A DNA stretch of 34,375 bases from NCBI GenBank assembly GCA_023389295.1, contig JAEWEO010000136.1:1-34375 (forward strand). Direction: 5' to 3'. This document shows, piece after piece, positions 8,271-15,828 of the stretch. Every line of letters begins with the position of its first letter. Position 1 is the first letter of the stretch. This DNA is from Bacillota bacterium (GTDB lineage: Bacteria; Bacillota; Clostridia; Lachnospirales; Lachnospiraceae). The notes under the pieces are model-generated. The model searched no databases. It had not been told where the DNA came from and worked only from the letters and a program-made list of their open reading frames with translations. Position numbers and translations under genes: made by a program.

Positions 8271-8362
8271 AAGGATGAGACCAAATATTGGACAAAAATA
8301 ACATCTGATGTATGAAAGATTATGTCATTACATTATTTTAGAATTTAATATAAGGATCTAAA

Positions 8363-8393
8363 AAAGGCGGACTGCCCAAATAGTCCGCCTTTT
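8363..8393. terminator. Bidirectional terminator between nspC and the sortase gene
   Basis: AAAGGCGGACT pairs with AGTCCGCCTTT around the loop GCCCAAAT, with an A-run on the left and TTTT on the right. It can therefore end the + strand polyamine operon and the - strand sortase transcript, which converge here. The remaining bases of the gap show nothing else. Confidence 0.88.
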
Positions 8394-8465
8394 CCTGAAT
8401 TATTCTAAGTAGCATGCTGCTTTATAACTTTAATAAGTTCTTATGAATTAACGTTATTGTTCTGT

Positions 8466-9503
8466 TTATTCTGTCGGTGTATACCAAGAGATTTCTCCGT
8501 TTTCAAGTGCCTCTTCGAAGGTCTTTGCTAATTGTGGCGCTTTACCACCAACACGGTAGTAATAAGAAGAAGGGTATAAGGCATTTTCATTTACGCTTAC
8601 TTGCTCCACATTTACAGAGGAAGCTTCACCCTTCCTTACCTTACGGGCTACAACAACCGTACGATAATTATCTACTTCATAGGAGCAAGTGGATAGCGTT
8701 ATAATTTGATCATTTTCATTCAGATCAACGGTATCCAAATTAAGAACGGAACGAATTCTGATTTGATATACAAAATTTAAAAAGTCAGAGGAACTTTCAA
8801 AGGATGAAGCTCTATAATCAAAGAAATCCTCCTCGGATGCATCACCTGTTGTAATAAATACGGAAATTATTTTCCATTCTCCGGTCTCATAGATGGTATC
8901 AAAGGTAAAGGTGGGTCGTTCTTTATAAAAGTCCATTTCCTTATAGTCTAAAAGTTTGTGAAACATTTTCTCTGAGGTTGATACCATATTATGTCCGTGA
9001 ATCACATAGTTCTTAGTCTGATCCTCTATGGAGGAACGAATATCTAAGTACAAGGTTCCTGCTTTGCTATATTCTTTGTTAATGTCCTTATCCAGATAGT
9101 AGTCCGGTTCTTCTTTGCTGGATTGCACTACCACATAGTCAATATTAGTATCCGGAATAGTTATCCATCCCTTAACATCACCATTCGTTTCTAAAAGCTC
9201 TTTAAATTGTAGTAAGCGTCCTTGATCGTCGCGGTTTGGATCCGGTGACGGTGTTGCCTCAACCACAACAGGAGCAGGAGTAACAATTGGTGTGATTTGT
9301 GTTGGTATAGGAGCTTTGGTTGGTTTATGATAGATGTCTCTTGTGAAATCAACGGATTTTTTTATACGATAAGGCTGTATCAATACTTCATTGATAAATA
9401 ATCCGGTAAAAACGATGAAACCAATCAGACAGAGTATCCTTATGATTTTAAAGGCTTTGTATTTTTTGTTTTTATTATCTTCTGTAATTTTATCTTCAGA
9501 CAT
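8466..9503 (-). CDS. Class B sortase
   Basis: Membrane-anchored transpeptidase that joins a sorting-signal protein to the cell wall. The 345-aa protein has a cytoplasmic start rich in Lys, one membrane helix (about 19-42), then a Pro/Thr-rich linker (about 60-90) before the catalytic domain. The active site is complete: IHGHNM with His171, TLSTCSYE with Cys273, and NYRTVVVAR with Arg281. About 55 residues extend past the last catalytic strand. AAAAGGGG precedes the ATG on this strand, and a promoter lies just upstream. No sortase substrate or pilin gene is in the window, so the target is unknown. The only - strand gene here. Confidence 0.93.
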   Translation of the reverse strand: MSEDKITEDNKNKKYKAFKIIRILCLIGFIVFTGLFINEVLIQPYRIKKSVDFTRDIYHKPTKAPIPTQITPIVTPAPVVVEATPSPDPNRDDQGRLLQFKELLETNGDVKGWITIPDTNIDYVVVQSSKEEPDYYLDKDINKEYSKAGTLYLDIRSSIEDQTKNYVIHGHNMVSTSEKMFHKLLDYKEMDFYKERPTFTFDTIYETGEWKIISVFITTGDASEEDFFDYRASSFESSSDFLNFVYQIRIRSVLNLDTVDLNENDQIITLSTCSYEVDNYRTVVVARKVRKGEASSVNVEQVSVNENALYPSSYYYRVGGKAPQLAKTFEEALENGEISWYTPTE

Positions 9504-9539
9504 TTTTTACCCCTTTTGTGATAGAATTCGGTAATATTA

Positions 9540-9568
9540 ATTATACTAGGAAGACATATAGTAGTAAA
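9540..9568 (-). promoter_or_regulatory. Promoter of the sortase gene
   Basis: On the - strand, TTTACT (9568-9563) and a perfect TATAAT (9545-9540) are 17 bases apart. The start point would fall about 30 bases before the sortase ATG. Confidence 0.55.
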
Positions 9569-9703
9569 GCGAATTTGTCATTCTCAGGAAATTATATCGT
9601 ATCAGTAATGAAATGAATACCATGATATTTTTAGCTAACTTGTATGAATATTCTGACTTTCTCAAAATAAATTTAGAGTAAGGAAATTGATTAGGTGGTA
9701 ATA

Positions 9704-11041
9704 GTGAAAAACAAAAAAGTCTTAATACCCTGCATTGTTATATTAATGATTTTTACAGCCGTAGGCTATTATAATCTAAAAGTTTATTATGATGAGATAG
9801 TAAATGCTACCGGCCTTGTTTATGAGGATTTTGAAACGAAGTTAAAAGAAGAAAATCAAAGGGCAGCCCAAAATGAGAAAGAATATCTAAAAATCCTATC
9901 GGAGGATGAGAAAACTTTACTAGGCATAGAAGAAGGGCAGGAAGAATCAGAAAATTCCACAAATAAAACAGTGGAATCCCTTAATTTGAATGCCAGGGCC
10001 TCCTTACTGCTAGACGGTGATAATAACCGTGTTCTCTATGAAGAAAATGGATATAAAAAGATGGCTATGGCCAGTACAACAAAGATAATGACCTGTATAG
10101 TTGCACTGGAAAATGCAGATCTAAGTGGAGTAGTAACCGTATCCTCTTATGCAGCTGGTATGCCCGATGTTCAGCTTGGTTTAAAAAAGGGAGAGAAGTA
10201 TTATTTGAAGGATTTATTATACTCTTTGATGCTGGAAAGTCATAATGATTCTGCAGTAGCAATTGCTGAATATGTTGGTGGCTCTGTCGAAGGCTTTGCA
10301 ACAATGATGACGGATAAGGCAAGAACCTTAGGGTGTGTGGATACGAATTTTATTACCCCCAATGGTCTGGATGCAGAAGGACATTATACAACTGCCAGAG
10401 ATTTGGCTGTAATTGCAAGCTATGCAATAACGAATAAGCAATTCATTGAAATTACCAATACCTCCGCCTATTCCTTCAAAGAGATACAAAAGGGCAGGGG
10501 ATTTACGGTAACCAATAAAAATAGATTCCTATATATGATGGAGGGTGCAATAGGAATTAAAACCGGTTTTACGGGTAATGCAGGGTATTGCTTTGTAGGA
10601 GCGATTAAACGGCTGGATAAAACACTAATCTCAGTTGTTTTAGGTTGTGGATGGCCTCCAAACAAGAGCTTAAAATGGCATGATACAAAAGAATTAATGA
10701 ATTATGGCATTGAAAATTATGAAAAACGCCAGATCTTTGAGGATGTGACCTTAGATCCGGTATTTGTAAAAGATGGTCAGCAAAAATTTGAAATTTTGCA
10801 GCTGAAAAAAGATGATTTAAATATCCTACTAAGGAAGGATGAGAAAGTGAAGGTAGTTTATGATATACCGGATACTCTTCAGGCACCGGTTAAGGCAAAG
10901 AGTGTAATCGGTAAAGCGACCTATTACATCGGGGATACTGTCTATACGGAACTTCCTATCTATGCAACAGAGGATATTGCTAAAATTGATTTAAAATTCT
11001 GCTTTCAAAAGATCTTTAAATTGTGGAGTATTCAATACTAA
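9704..11041 (+). CDS. D-alanyl-D-alanine carboxypeptidase (penicillin-binding protein 5/DacF type)
   Basis: Serine peptidase that trims the terminal D-Ala of peptidoglycan stem peptides, acting outside the membrane. The three penicillin-binding motifs are present: ASTTK (Ser124, Lys127), SHN (179-181) and KTG (286-288), numbered from GTG 9704. An N-terminal hydrophobic segment (about 5-22) would act as an uncleaved anchor or signal, followed by a Glu/Lys-rich stretch of about 60 residues before the catalytic domain; the tail is a PBP5-like C-terminal domain. GTG 9704 has AGGTGG 5 bases upstream; GTG 9695 in the same frame is possible. B. subtilis DacF is a sporulation enzyme, but no sporulation control was identified here. 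Divergent from the sortase gene. Confidence 0.92.
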   Translation: MKNKKVLIPCIVILMIFTAVGYYNLKVYYDEIVNATGLVYEDFETKLKEENQRAAQNEKEYLKILSEDEKTLLGIEEGQEESENSTNKTVESLNLNARASLLLDGDNNRVLYEENGYKKMAMASTTKIMTCIVALENADLSGVVTVSSYAAGMPDVQLGLKKGEKYYLKDLLYSLMLESHNDSAVAIAEYVGGSVEGFATMMTDKARTLGCVDTNFITPNGLDAEGHYTTARDLAVIASYAITNKQFIEITNTSAYSFKEIQKGRGFTVTNKNRFLYMMEGAIGIKTGFTGNAGYCFVGAIKRLDKTLISVVLGCGWPPNKSLKWHDTKELMNYGIENYEKRQIFEDVTLDPVFVKDGQQKFEILQLKKDDLNILLRKDEKVKVVYDIPDTLQAPVKAKSVIGKATYYIGDTVYTELPIYATEDIAKIDLKFCFQKIFKLWSIQY

Positions 11042-11069
11042 GTAGGGAATGATTATGCTAGTACACAAA

Positions 11070-11100
11070 TAAGCACGAGGCTATTTTAGTCCCGTGCTTA
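11070..11100 (+). terminator. Hairpin after the carboxypeptidase gene
   Basis: TAAGCACG (11070-11077) pairs with CGTGCTTA (11093-11100). No T-tract follows, so termination is uncertain. The gap from 11042 to 11422 otherwise holds only a possible 44-codon frame and an AT-rich tract before the next gene. Confidence 0.45.
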
Positions 11101-11167
11101 TCAATTACTGGTTGGATAATACCACAATTTTCGCCAAAGCCTTGGCCAAACATAGGAAGAGTTCAAT

Positions 11168-11302
11168 ATGCAATCAACAATATATGATTTTCTGGGTTTT
11201 TTAGGAGGAACTCTAGGCTTAGAAAGAAAAGGGGTAGTTAACGGACAAGCACAGGAACAGAGAAACAAGCGTAGCGTGTTTTTGTGGTTTTATGGTATAT
11301 AA
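11168..11302 (+). CDS. Possible 44-aa small protein
   Basis: ATG 11168 opens a 44-codon frame with AGGAAGAG seven bases upstream. The peptide starts MQSTIYDFLGFLGG, continues with a charged middle (residues 19-35, rich in Arg, Lys, Gln) and ends in the aromatic tail SVFLWFYGI. I do not recognise it. It could be a genuine small protein in a 380-base gap or a chance frame. Confidence 0.25.
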   Translation: MQSTIYDFLGFLGGTLGLERKGVVNGQAQEQRNKRSVFLWFYGI

Positions 11303-11422
11303 TGATACTAAAATAAAATTAAATTCAAAATAATTAATTTTTTTTATAAAATAATGAAACTTTTTTTGCTTCAATATCGTTTAATAATTAAATGATAATT
11401 TACTAATGTTAGGAGGAGTTTC

Positions 11423-11665
11423 ATGAAAAACATAGTATATAGATACCAAATCAGTAAATTTAAACGTTTTGCAAATGGTTTGATGTTTGCATTGATATCA
11501 ATAATAGGCCTATCTCTATGCCTTGTTGATATCTTTAATAATACCATTGTATCTGCGGGAATTTTCTTCCCCTTTAGTATAGCGATTTTAAGTATGCTAA
11601 TGGGACTAGTTACGATGTTTAAAAATCAAGAGGTGCCAAAGAGAAAGGTGCATTTATCAAAATAA
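11423..11665 (+). CDS. Small two-helix membrane protein, function unknown
   Basis: An 80-aa protein with a basic start (MKNIVYRYQISKFKRF), two membrane helices (about 18-38 and 42-66) and a basic tail (VPKRKVHLSK), so both ends are probably cytoplasmic. A very good AGGAGG (11411-11416) and an intrinsic terminator 70 bases downstream support it as a real one-gene transcript. No family is recognised. An AT-rich tract with a TATAAT (11298-11303) but no convincing -35 lies upstream. Confidence 0.75.
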   Translation: MKNIVYRYQISKFKRFANGLMFALISIIGLSLCLVDIFNNTIVSAGIFFPFSIAILSMLMGLVTMFKNQEVPKRKVHLSK

Positions 11666-11738
11666 TGAGAAAATCGTTCAAAAAAAGAAGTATATAGAGA
11701 TCGTATAAATACATACATTAGTGAATATGGAGAAATAT

Positions 11739-11776
11739 AGCAGCTGTAAGAATAATTCTTATTGGCTGCTTTTTTA
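11739..11776 (+). terminator. Rho-independent terminator of the small membrane protein gene
   Basis: AGCAGC ... GCTGCT with an inner TAAGAAT/ATTCTTA stem, then TTTTTTATCG. A textbook terminator. Confidence 0.88.
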
Positions 11777-11870
11777 TCGTTTTAAATTGATTGAATTTGT
11801 AAAAATACATAATTATGAATATTTATATATGTGCAATAATTGATGAAGTGATTTAAAATACAAGATTTGC

Positions 11871-11899
11871 TTACAAATACTTTGTTTTTGTGTTATGAT
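11871..11899 (+). promoter_or_regulatory. Promoter of the CarD-like gene
   Basis: TTACAA (11871-11876) and TATGAT (11894-11899) are 17 bases apart, about 145 bases before the CarD-like start. The long leader between them shows no structure I recognise. Confidence 0.5.
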
Positions 11900-12042
11900 G
11901 TACTATATATTGTAAAGAAGGCTTTCTGAGGGATATTATAAATATTAAATATATTTGCTTTGAAAGACAATGAATATGAGGTAAGTTAACTTTATTGTTA
12001 AGGAATGATAATATTATATTCTTTCAGAAAAGGAGAGAAAAG

Positions 12043-12537
12043 ATGTATAAAATGAATGACTTAATTATTTATGGCAGCTGTGGGGTATGTAAAATTATTG
12101 AGGTTGGGGTACCTGATATTACAGGGATTGATAAGAATAAACAGTATTACACCCTTATGCCGATCAATACAAGAGGAAAATTTATCTACACACCGATAGA
12201 CAACCAGAAAGTATTGATGCGAAAGACAATTACTGAGGAACAGGCAAAGGAGTTAATTGATCTTATCCCGTTCATTCCTGCACTTAAGAGTGGAAACCAA
12301 AAATTGATGGAAGAAAAATATAAAAAAGCAATCAATAGCCTGGATTTTACAGAACTTATAAAAATGATAAAGGCCTTGGAAGAAAAGCAACAAGAGAAAC
12401 TTATTGAAGGTAAGAAGTTAAGTATGTCAGATGAACGCTATATGAAACAAGCGGAGGATTTATTATATAGTGAGCTGGCAATTGTGTTGAAGCGGCCGAA
12501 GGACGATATGAAGGCATATATTGAAAGAAGATCTTAA
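12043..12537 (+). CDS. CarD-like (CdnL/TRCF-type) transcriptional regulator
   Basis: RNA-polymerase-binding regulator. The N-terminal half (MYKMNDLIIYGSCGVCKI to about residue 60) matches the CarD/TRCF RNA-polymerase-interaction fold, in which a V/I-Y-x-x-x-G-V turn is typical. The remaining hundred residues are helical and charged, as in CarD proteins that bind the upstream edge of promoters. The ATG at 12043 has AAGGAG 7 bases upstream; a TTG at 11995 would add 16 residues without a ribosome binding site and was rejected. The protein has 164 aa, a normal length. It stands alone with its own promoter. CarD-like proteins in Firmicutes are poorly studied, so its regulon is unknown. Confidence 0.82.
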   Translation: MYKMNDLIIYGSCGVCKIIEVGVPDITGIDKNKQYYTLMPINTRGKFIYTPIDNQKVLMRKTITEEQAKELIDLIPFIPALKSGNQKLMEEKYKKAINSLDFTELIKMIKALEEKQQEKLIEGKKLSMSDERYMKQAEDLLYSELAIVLKRPKDDMKAYIERRS

Positions 12538-12656
12538 GTAAGGTAGAGAAGTAAGCGTAAAAGGTTATCGTGGAAAATCTTCAATAATAGTGTGAATTTG
12601 AAGAACAGAAGGGAAAAGCATTTTCTTATAGTAGCTAAAAAAGGACAAAATAACAC

Positions 12657-12685
12657 TTGATTATTTTGATATTACCCATTATCAT
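12657..12685 (+). promoter_or_regulatory. Promoter of the single-helix membrane protein gene
   Basis: TTGATT (12657-12662) and TATCAT (12680-12685) with 17 bases between, 46 bases before the ATG at 12731. It could also drive the aconitase-family gene behind it. Confidence 0.55.
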
Positions 12686-12730
12686 TAAGAATGTCTGAAA
12701 TTATGATCAATATATATGGAGGAAATAAGT

Positions 12731-13261
12731 ATGAAAAGGATTCACAAACCGAAGGAAAAGAAAGAACATTTTTTTGATTCTAAGAGTAATATTATCAAGG
12801 TGGGTGTTGCAGCTGCTGTCGTAATAGCATTAGTTGTGATCTTAATGATAGTAGAAAGTAGTTATGGAAAAATAACAATAAAAAATAATACAGATCTTAA
12901 ACTGGAATATCTGAATTCATCTTATGTGGGTACAGAATCGGTAATTGCAGAAGGTGTCGAGGTTACTGGCATTGAAGCGAGTGGAAGCTATCAAGAAGAA
13001 TTAGAGCCTGTTAATCTTACCTTTACTGAAGCCAACTTAGAATTAGTATTTAAATTTGAAAACTATGAGGAACTATTGGCTGATGTAGGTTACTTTAATG
13101 ATAAATTTGATGGAAATCTGACCATTACTTTTGATAAAACAGAGGATCCCAATGTTCTTTCTATGAAGGTAAATGCAAAAAATGGTATCTTCCAAACCAG
13201 AAACATCGATTGTGATGGAGAGTATTTTGTAGATCTTAAGGAAGGCGGAATTTATCAATAA
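12731..13261 (+). CDS. Membrane-anchored extracytoplasmic protein, function unknown
   Basis: A 176-aa protein with a basic cytoplasmic start (KPKEKKEH), one membrane helix (about 21-41, VGVAAAVVIALVVILMIV) and an acidic outer domain rich in beta-type sequence (residues 45-176). I recognise no family. GGAGG (12718-12722) spaced 8 bases fixes the start at ATG 12731; the in-frame ATG 12716 overlaps that site. The gap to the aconitase-family gene is 32 bases with no terminator, so the two are probably co-transcribed, but a functional link is not evident. Confidence 0.75.
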   Translation: MKRIHKPKEKKEHFFDSKSNIIKVGVAAAVVIALVVILMIVESSYGKITIKNNTDLKLEYLNSSYVGTESVIAEGVEVTGIEASGSYQEELEPVNLTFTEANLELVFKFENYEELLADVGYFNDKFDGNLTITFDKTEDPNVLSMKVNAKNGIFQTRNIDCDGEYFVDLKEGGIYQ

Positions 13262-13293
13262 CAAACCTATGACATAAGAATTTGGAGGTCCTG

Positions 13294-15576
13294 ATGATAA
13301 AATTATACGATAATGGTATCTACTTACTAAACGGTTTGGAAATTATAGAAGATAATTCCGAGGCAGTTCTTGCACTTGCTTCAAAAACCGGAGAACAAGT
13401 AAATAAGGAAATTGCTAAGAAAGGTACCATGGCTTATGGTATTTTAAGTAATCATAACACTTCTGGTGATGATAAGAAACTAAAAATAAAATTTGATAAG
13501 TTAACCTCACATGATATTACCTTTGTAGGTATCATCCAGACCGCAAGAGCCAGCGGACTTGAGAAATTCCCGGTACCTTATGTACTTACTAACTGCCATA
13601 ATAGCTTATGTGCTGTTGGTGGGACCATCAATGAAGATGATCACATGTTTGGATTATCCTGCGCAAAAAAATATGGTGGAGTATATGTGCCTCCTCATCA
13701 AGCAGTCATCCATCAATATGCCAGAGAAATGCTGGCGGCAGGAGGTCATATGATCCTGGGTTCCGATAGCCATACTCGTTATGGCGCTTTGGGTACCATG
13801 GCAATTGGTGAAGGCGGACCGGAGCTGGTGAAACAGCTGTTAGACAAAACCTATGATATTAATATGCCTGAAGTTATTGCGGTTTATCTGACCGGTACAC
13901 CAAGAAAGGGCGTAGGTCCTCAGGACGTAGCTCTAGCAATTATCGGAGCAGTATTTGCAAATGGATATGTTAATAATAAGGTGATGGAATTTGTAGGAGA
14001 TGGCATTAAGAACCTGAGTGTGGACTTTAGAATTGGTGTGGATGTTATGACAACGGAAACCACCTGTCTGTCCTCTATTTGGCAAACAGATGATTCTGTT
14101 AAGGAATTCTATGAGCAACACAGAAGAGAAGGAGATTATAAGGAGCTAAATCCGGGAAAGGTTGCTTATTATGACGGTATGGTCTATGTGGATTTATCAG
14201 AGATTAAACCGATGATCGCAATGCCGTTCCATCCAAGCAATGTTTATACCATTGATGAACTAAATGCAAATCTTTATGATATATTAGATGAAGTAGAAAA
14301 GAAAGCGTTAATTAGTCTAGATAATAATAAAGTAAGATATTCACTAAAGGATAAAGTAAGAAATGGTCGATTACTTGTAGATCAAGGTTCCATTGCGGGG
14401 TGTGCAGGCGGTGGCTTTGAAAATATTTGTGACGCTGCAGATATCTTAAAAGGGAAATACATAGGTGCAGATGAATTCTCATTAAGTGTCTATCCCGCGA
14501 GCCAGCCGATTTTCTTGGAATTGGTGAAAAATGGTGCGGTTGCAAGTCTAATGGCCACCGGTGCTACCATACGTACTGCCTTCTGCGGACCTTGCTTTGG
14601 AGCAGGAGATGTACCGGCAAACAACGGCTTTAGTATTCGCCACGCAACAAGAAACTTCCCGAACCGTGAAGGTTCTAAAATTACCAATGGCCAGATTGCT
14701 TCCGTAGCACTTATGGATGCGAGATCCATAGCTGCTACTGCTGCAAATAAGGGCTATCTGACTTCTGCCGAACATATTGATGTAAATTATAATAAGCCGA
14801 AGTATTACTTCGATCAAAGCATCTATGATAACCGAGTTTATAACGGAGTAGGTAAGGCAGATCCATCCGTAGAGGTTAAATTTGGCCCCGGAATTGTTGA
14901 CTGGCCACAGATGAGTGAATTAAGTGAGGATTTGATACTAAAGGTGGTATCTGAGATACATGATCCCGTTACAACAACGGATGAATTAATTCCTTCCGGT
15001 GAAACCTCCTCCTACCGTTCCAATCCTTTAGGTTTGGCTGAGTTTACCTTATCTCGTAAGGACCCTGCATATGTTGGCAGAGCTAAGGCTGTTCAAAAGG
15101 CAGAGAAAGCAAGAATAGCCGGAGAAGATATTGCAGAAGCAAATAGCGAGATGAAGGACGTATATGAGAAGATCGCAACAATATTTGAGATTGATCAAAG
15201 TGCGACCCAAATCGGTAGTACTATTTTTGCTGTGAAACCGGGAGACGGTTCTGCAAGAGAACAAGCTGCCAGCTGCCAGAAGGTACTTGGTGGTTTTGCT
15301 AATATTGCCAATGAATATGCAACGAAGCGCTATCGTTCCAACTTAATTAATTGGGGTATGCTTCCCTTCCTATTCAAGGGAGAACTTCCCTTTAGTAATG
15401 GCGACTATATTTTCGTGAAAGATATTAAGAAAGCAATTATCGAAAAGCACTCTGAGATTAAGGCGTATGTTGTAAATAAGGGTATGAAAGAATTTACGCT
15501 ACAGCTTGGCGAACTTACCGATGATGAGAGAGAAATCATCCTAAAAGGATGTCTGATTAATTATTACAGAGGTTAA
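13294..15576 (+). CDS. Aconitase-family hydratase, YbhJ-like
   Basis: Iron-sulfur hydro-lyase of the aconitase superfamily, 760 aa, resembling E. coli YbhJ, whose substrate is not known. Recognisable blocks are SDSHTRYGALGTMAIGEGG in the N-terminal half and three candidate 4Fe-4S cysteines: Cys370 in GCAGGG and Cys431/Cys434 in FCGPCFGAGD. A C-terminal swivel-like domain carries INWGMLPF. GGAGG (13284-13288) spaced 5 bases selects ATG 13294 over the TTG at 13282. A perfect terminator follows. It differs from AcnA, whose first ligand motif is usually CTNSS-like, so citrate/isocitrate conversion should not be assumed. No other TCA-cycle gene is nearby. Confidence 0.82.
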   Translation: MIKLYDNGIYLLNGLEIIEDNSEAVLALASKTGEQVNKEIAKKGTMAYGILSNHNTSGDDKKLKIKFDKLTSHDITFVGIIQTARASGLEKFPVPYVLTNCHNSLCAVGGTINEDDHMFGLSCAKKYGGVYVPPHQAVIHQYAREMLAAGGHMILGSDSHTRYGALGTMAIGEGGPELVKQLLDKTYDINMPEVIAVYLTGTPRKGVGPQDVALAIIGAVFANGYVNNKVMEFVGDGIKNLSVDFRIGVDVMTTETTCLSSIWQTDDSVKEFYEQHRREGDYKELNPGKVAYYDGMVYVDLSEIKPMIAMPFHPSNVYTIDELNANLYDILDEVEKKALISLDNNKVRYSLKDKVRNGRLLVDQGSIAGCAGGGFENICDAADILKGKYIGADEFSLSVYPASQPIFLELVKNGAVASLMATGATIRTAFCGPCFGAGDVPANNGFSIRHATRNFPNREGSKITNGQIASVALMDARSIAATAANKGYLTSAEHIDVNYNKPKYYFDQSIYDNRVYNGVGKADPSVEVKFGPGIVDWPQMSELSEDLILKVVSEIHDPVTTTDELIPSGETSSYRSNPLGLAEFTLSRKDPAYVGRAKAVQKAEKARIAGEDIAEANSEMKDVYEKIATIFEIDQSATQIGSTIFAVKPGDGSAREQAASCQKVLGGFANIANEYATKRYRSNLINWGMLPFLFKGELPFSNGDYIFVKDIKKAIIEKHSEIKAYVVNKGMKEFTLQLGELTDDEREIILKGCLINYYRG

Positions 15577-15584
15577 TCCATTGG

Positions 15585-15623
15585 GACAACACAATGTTTA
15601 TAAGGCATTGTGTTGTCTTTTTT
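15585..15623 (+). terminator. Rho-independent terminator of the aconitase-family gene
   Basis: Perfect 12-bp stem GACAACACAATG / CATTGTGTTGTC with a 9-base loop and a six-T tail. Confidence 0.93.
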
Positions 15624-15694
15624 ATACATTTTCTTGCGGTATATATCGAAATAGATGCTTGGATATTGAGATGGAAATAAGGTAAATTATGGTG

Positions 15695-15706
15695 TATACT
15701 AGTATA
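15695..15706. promoter_or_regulatory. Palindrome upstream of the esterase gene, possible operator
   Basis: TATACTAGTATA is a perfect 12-base palindrome that overlaps -10-like hexamers (TATACT at 15695 and 15705, TATGAT at 15710). It may be a repressor site over the esterase promoter, but in AT-rich DNA such palindromes also occur by chance. Confidence 0.3.
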
Positions 15707-15828
15707 TACTATGATGTAGCTTTGCGACTCCTGCTTATGTTAAAAACGTTGCCATATAGAAAGCAAAAGGTCTTGGAGTATCATCTATTGAGGATATTTA
15801 TTTTATTTACGAATGGGAGGTAGACATA

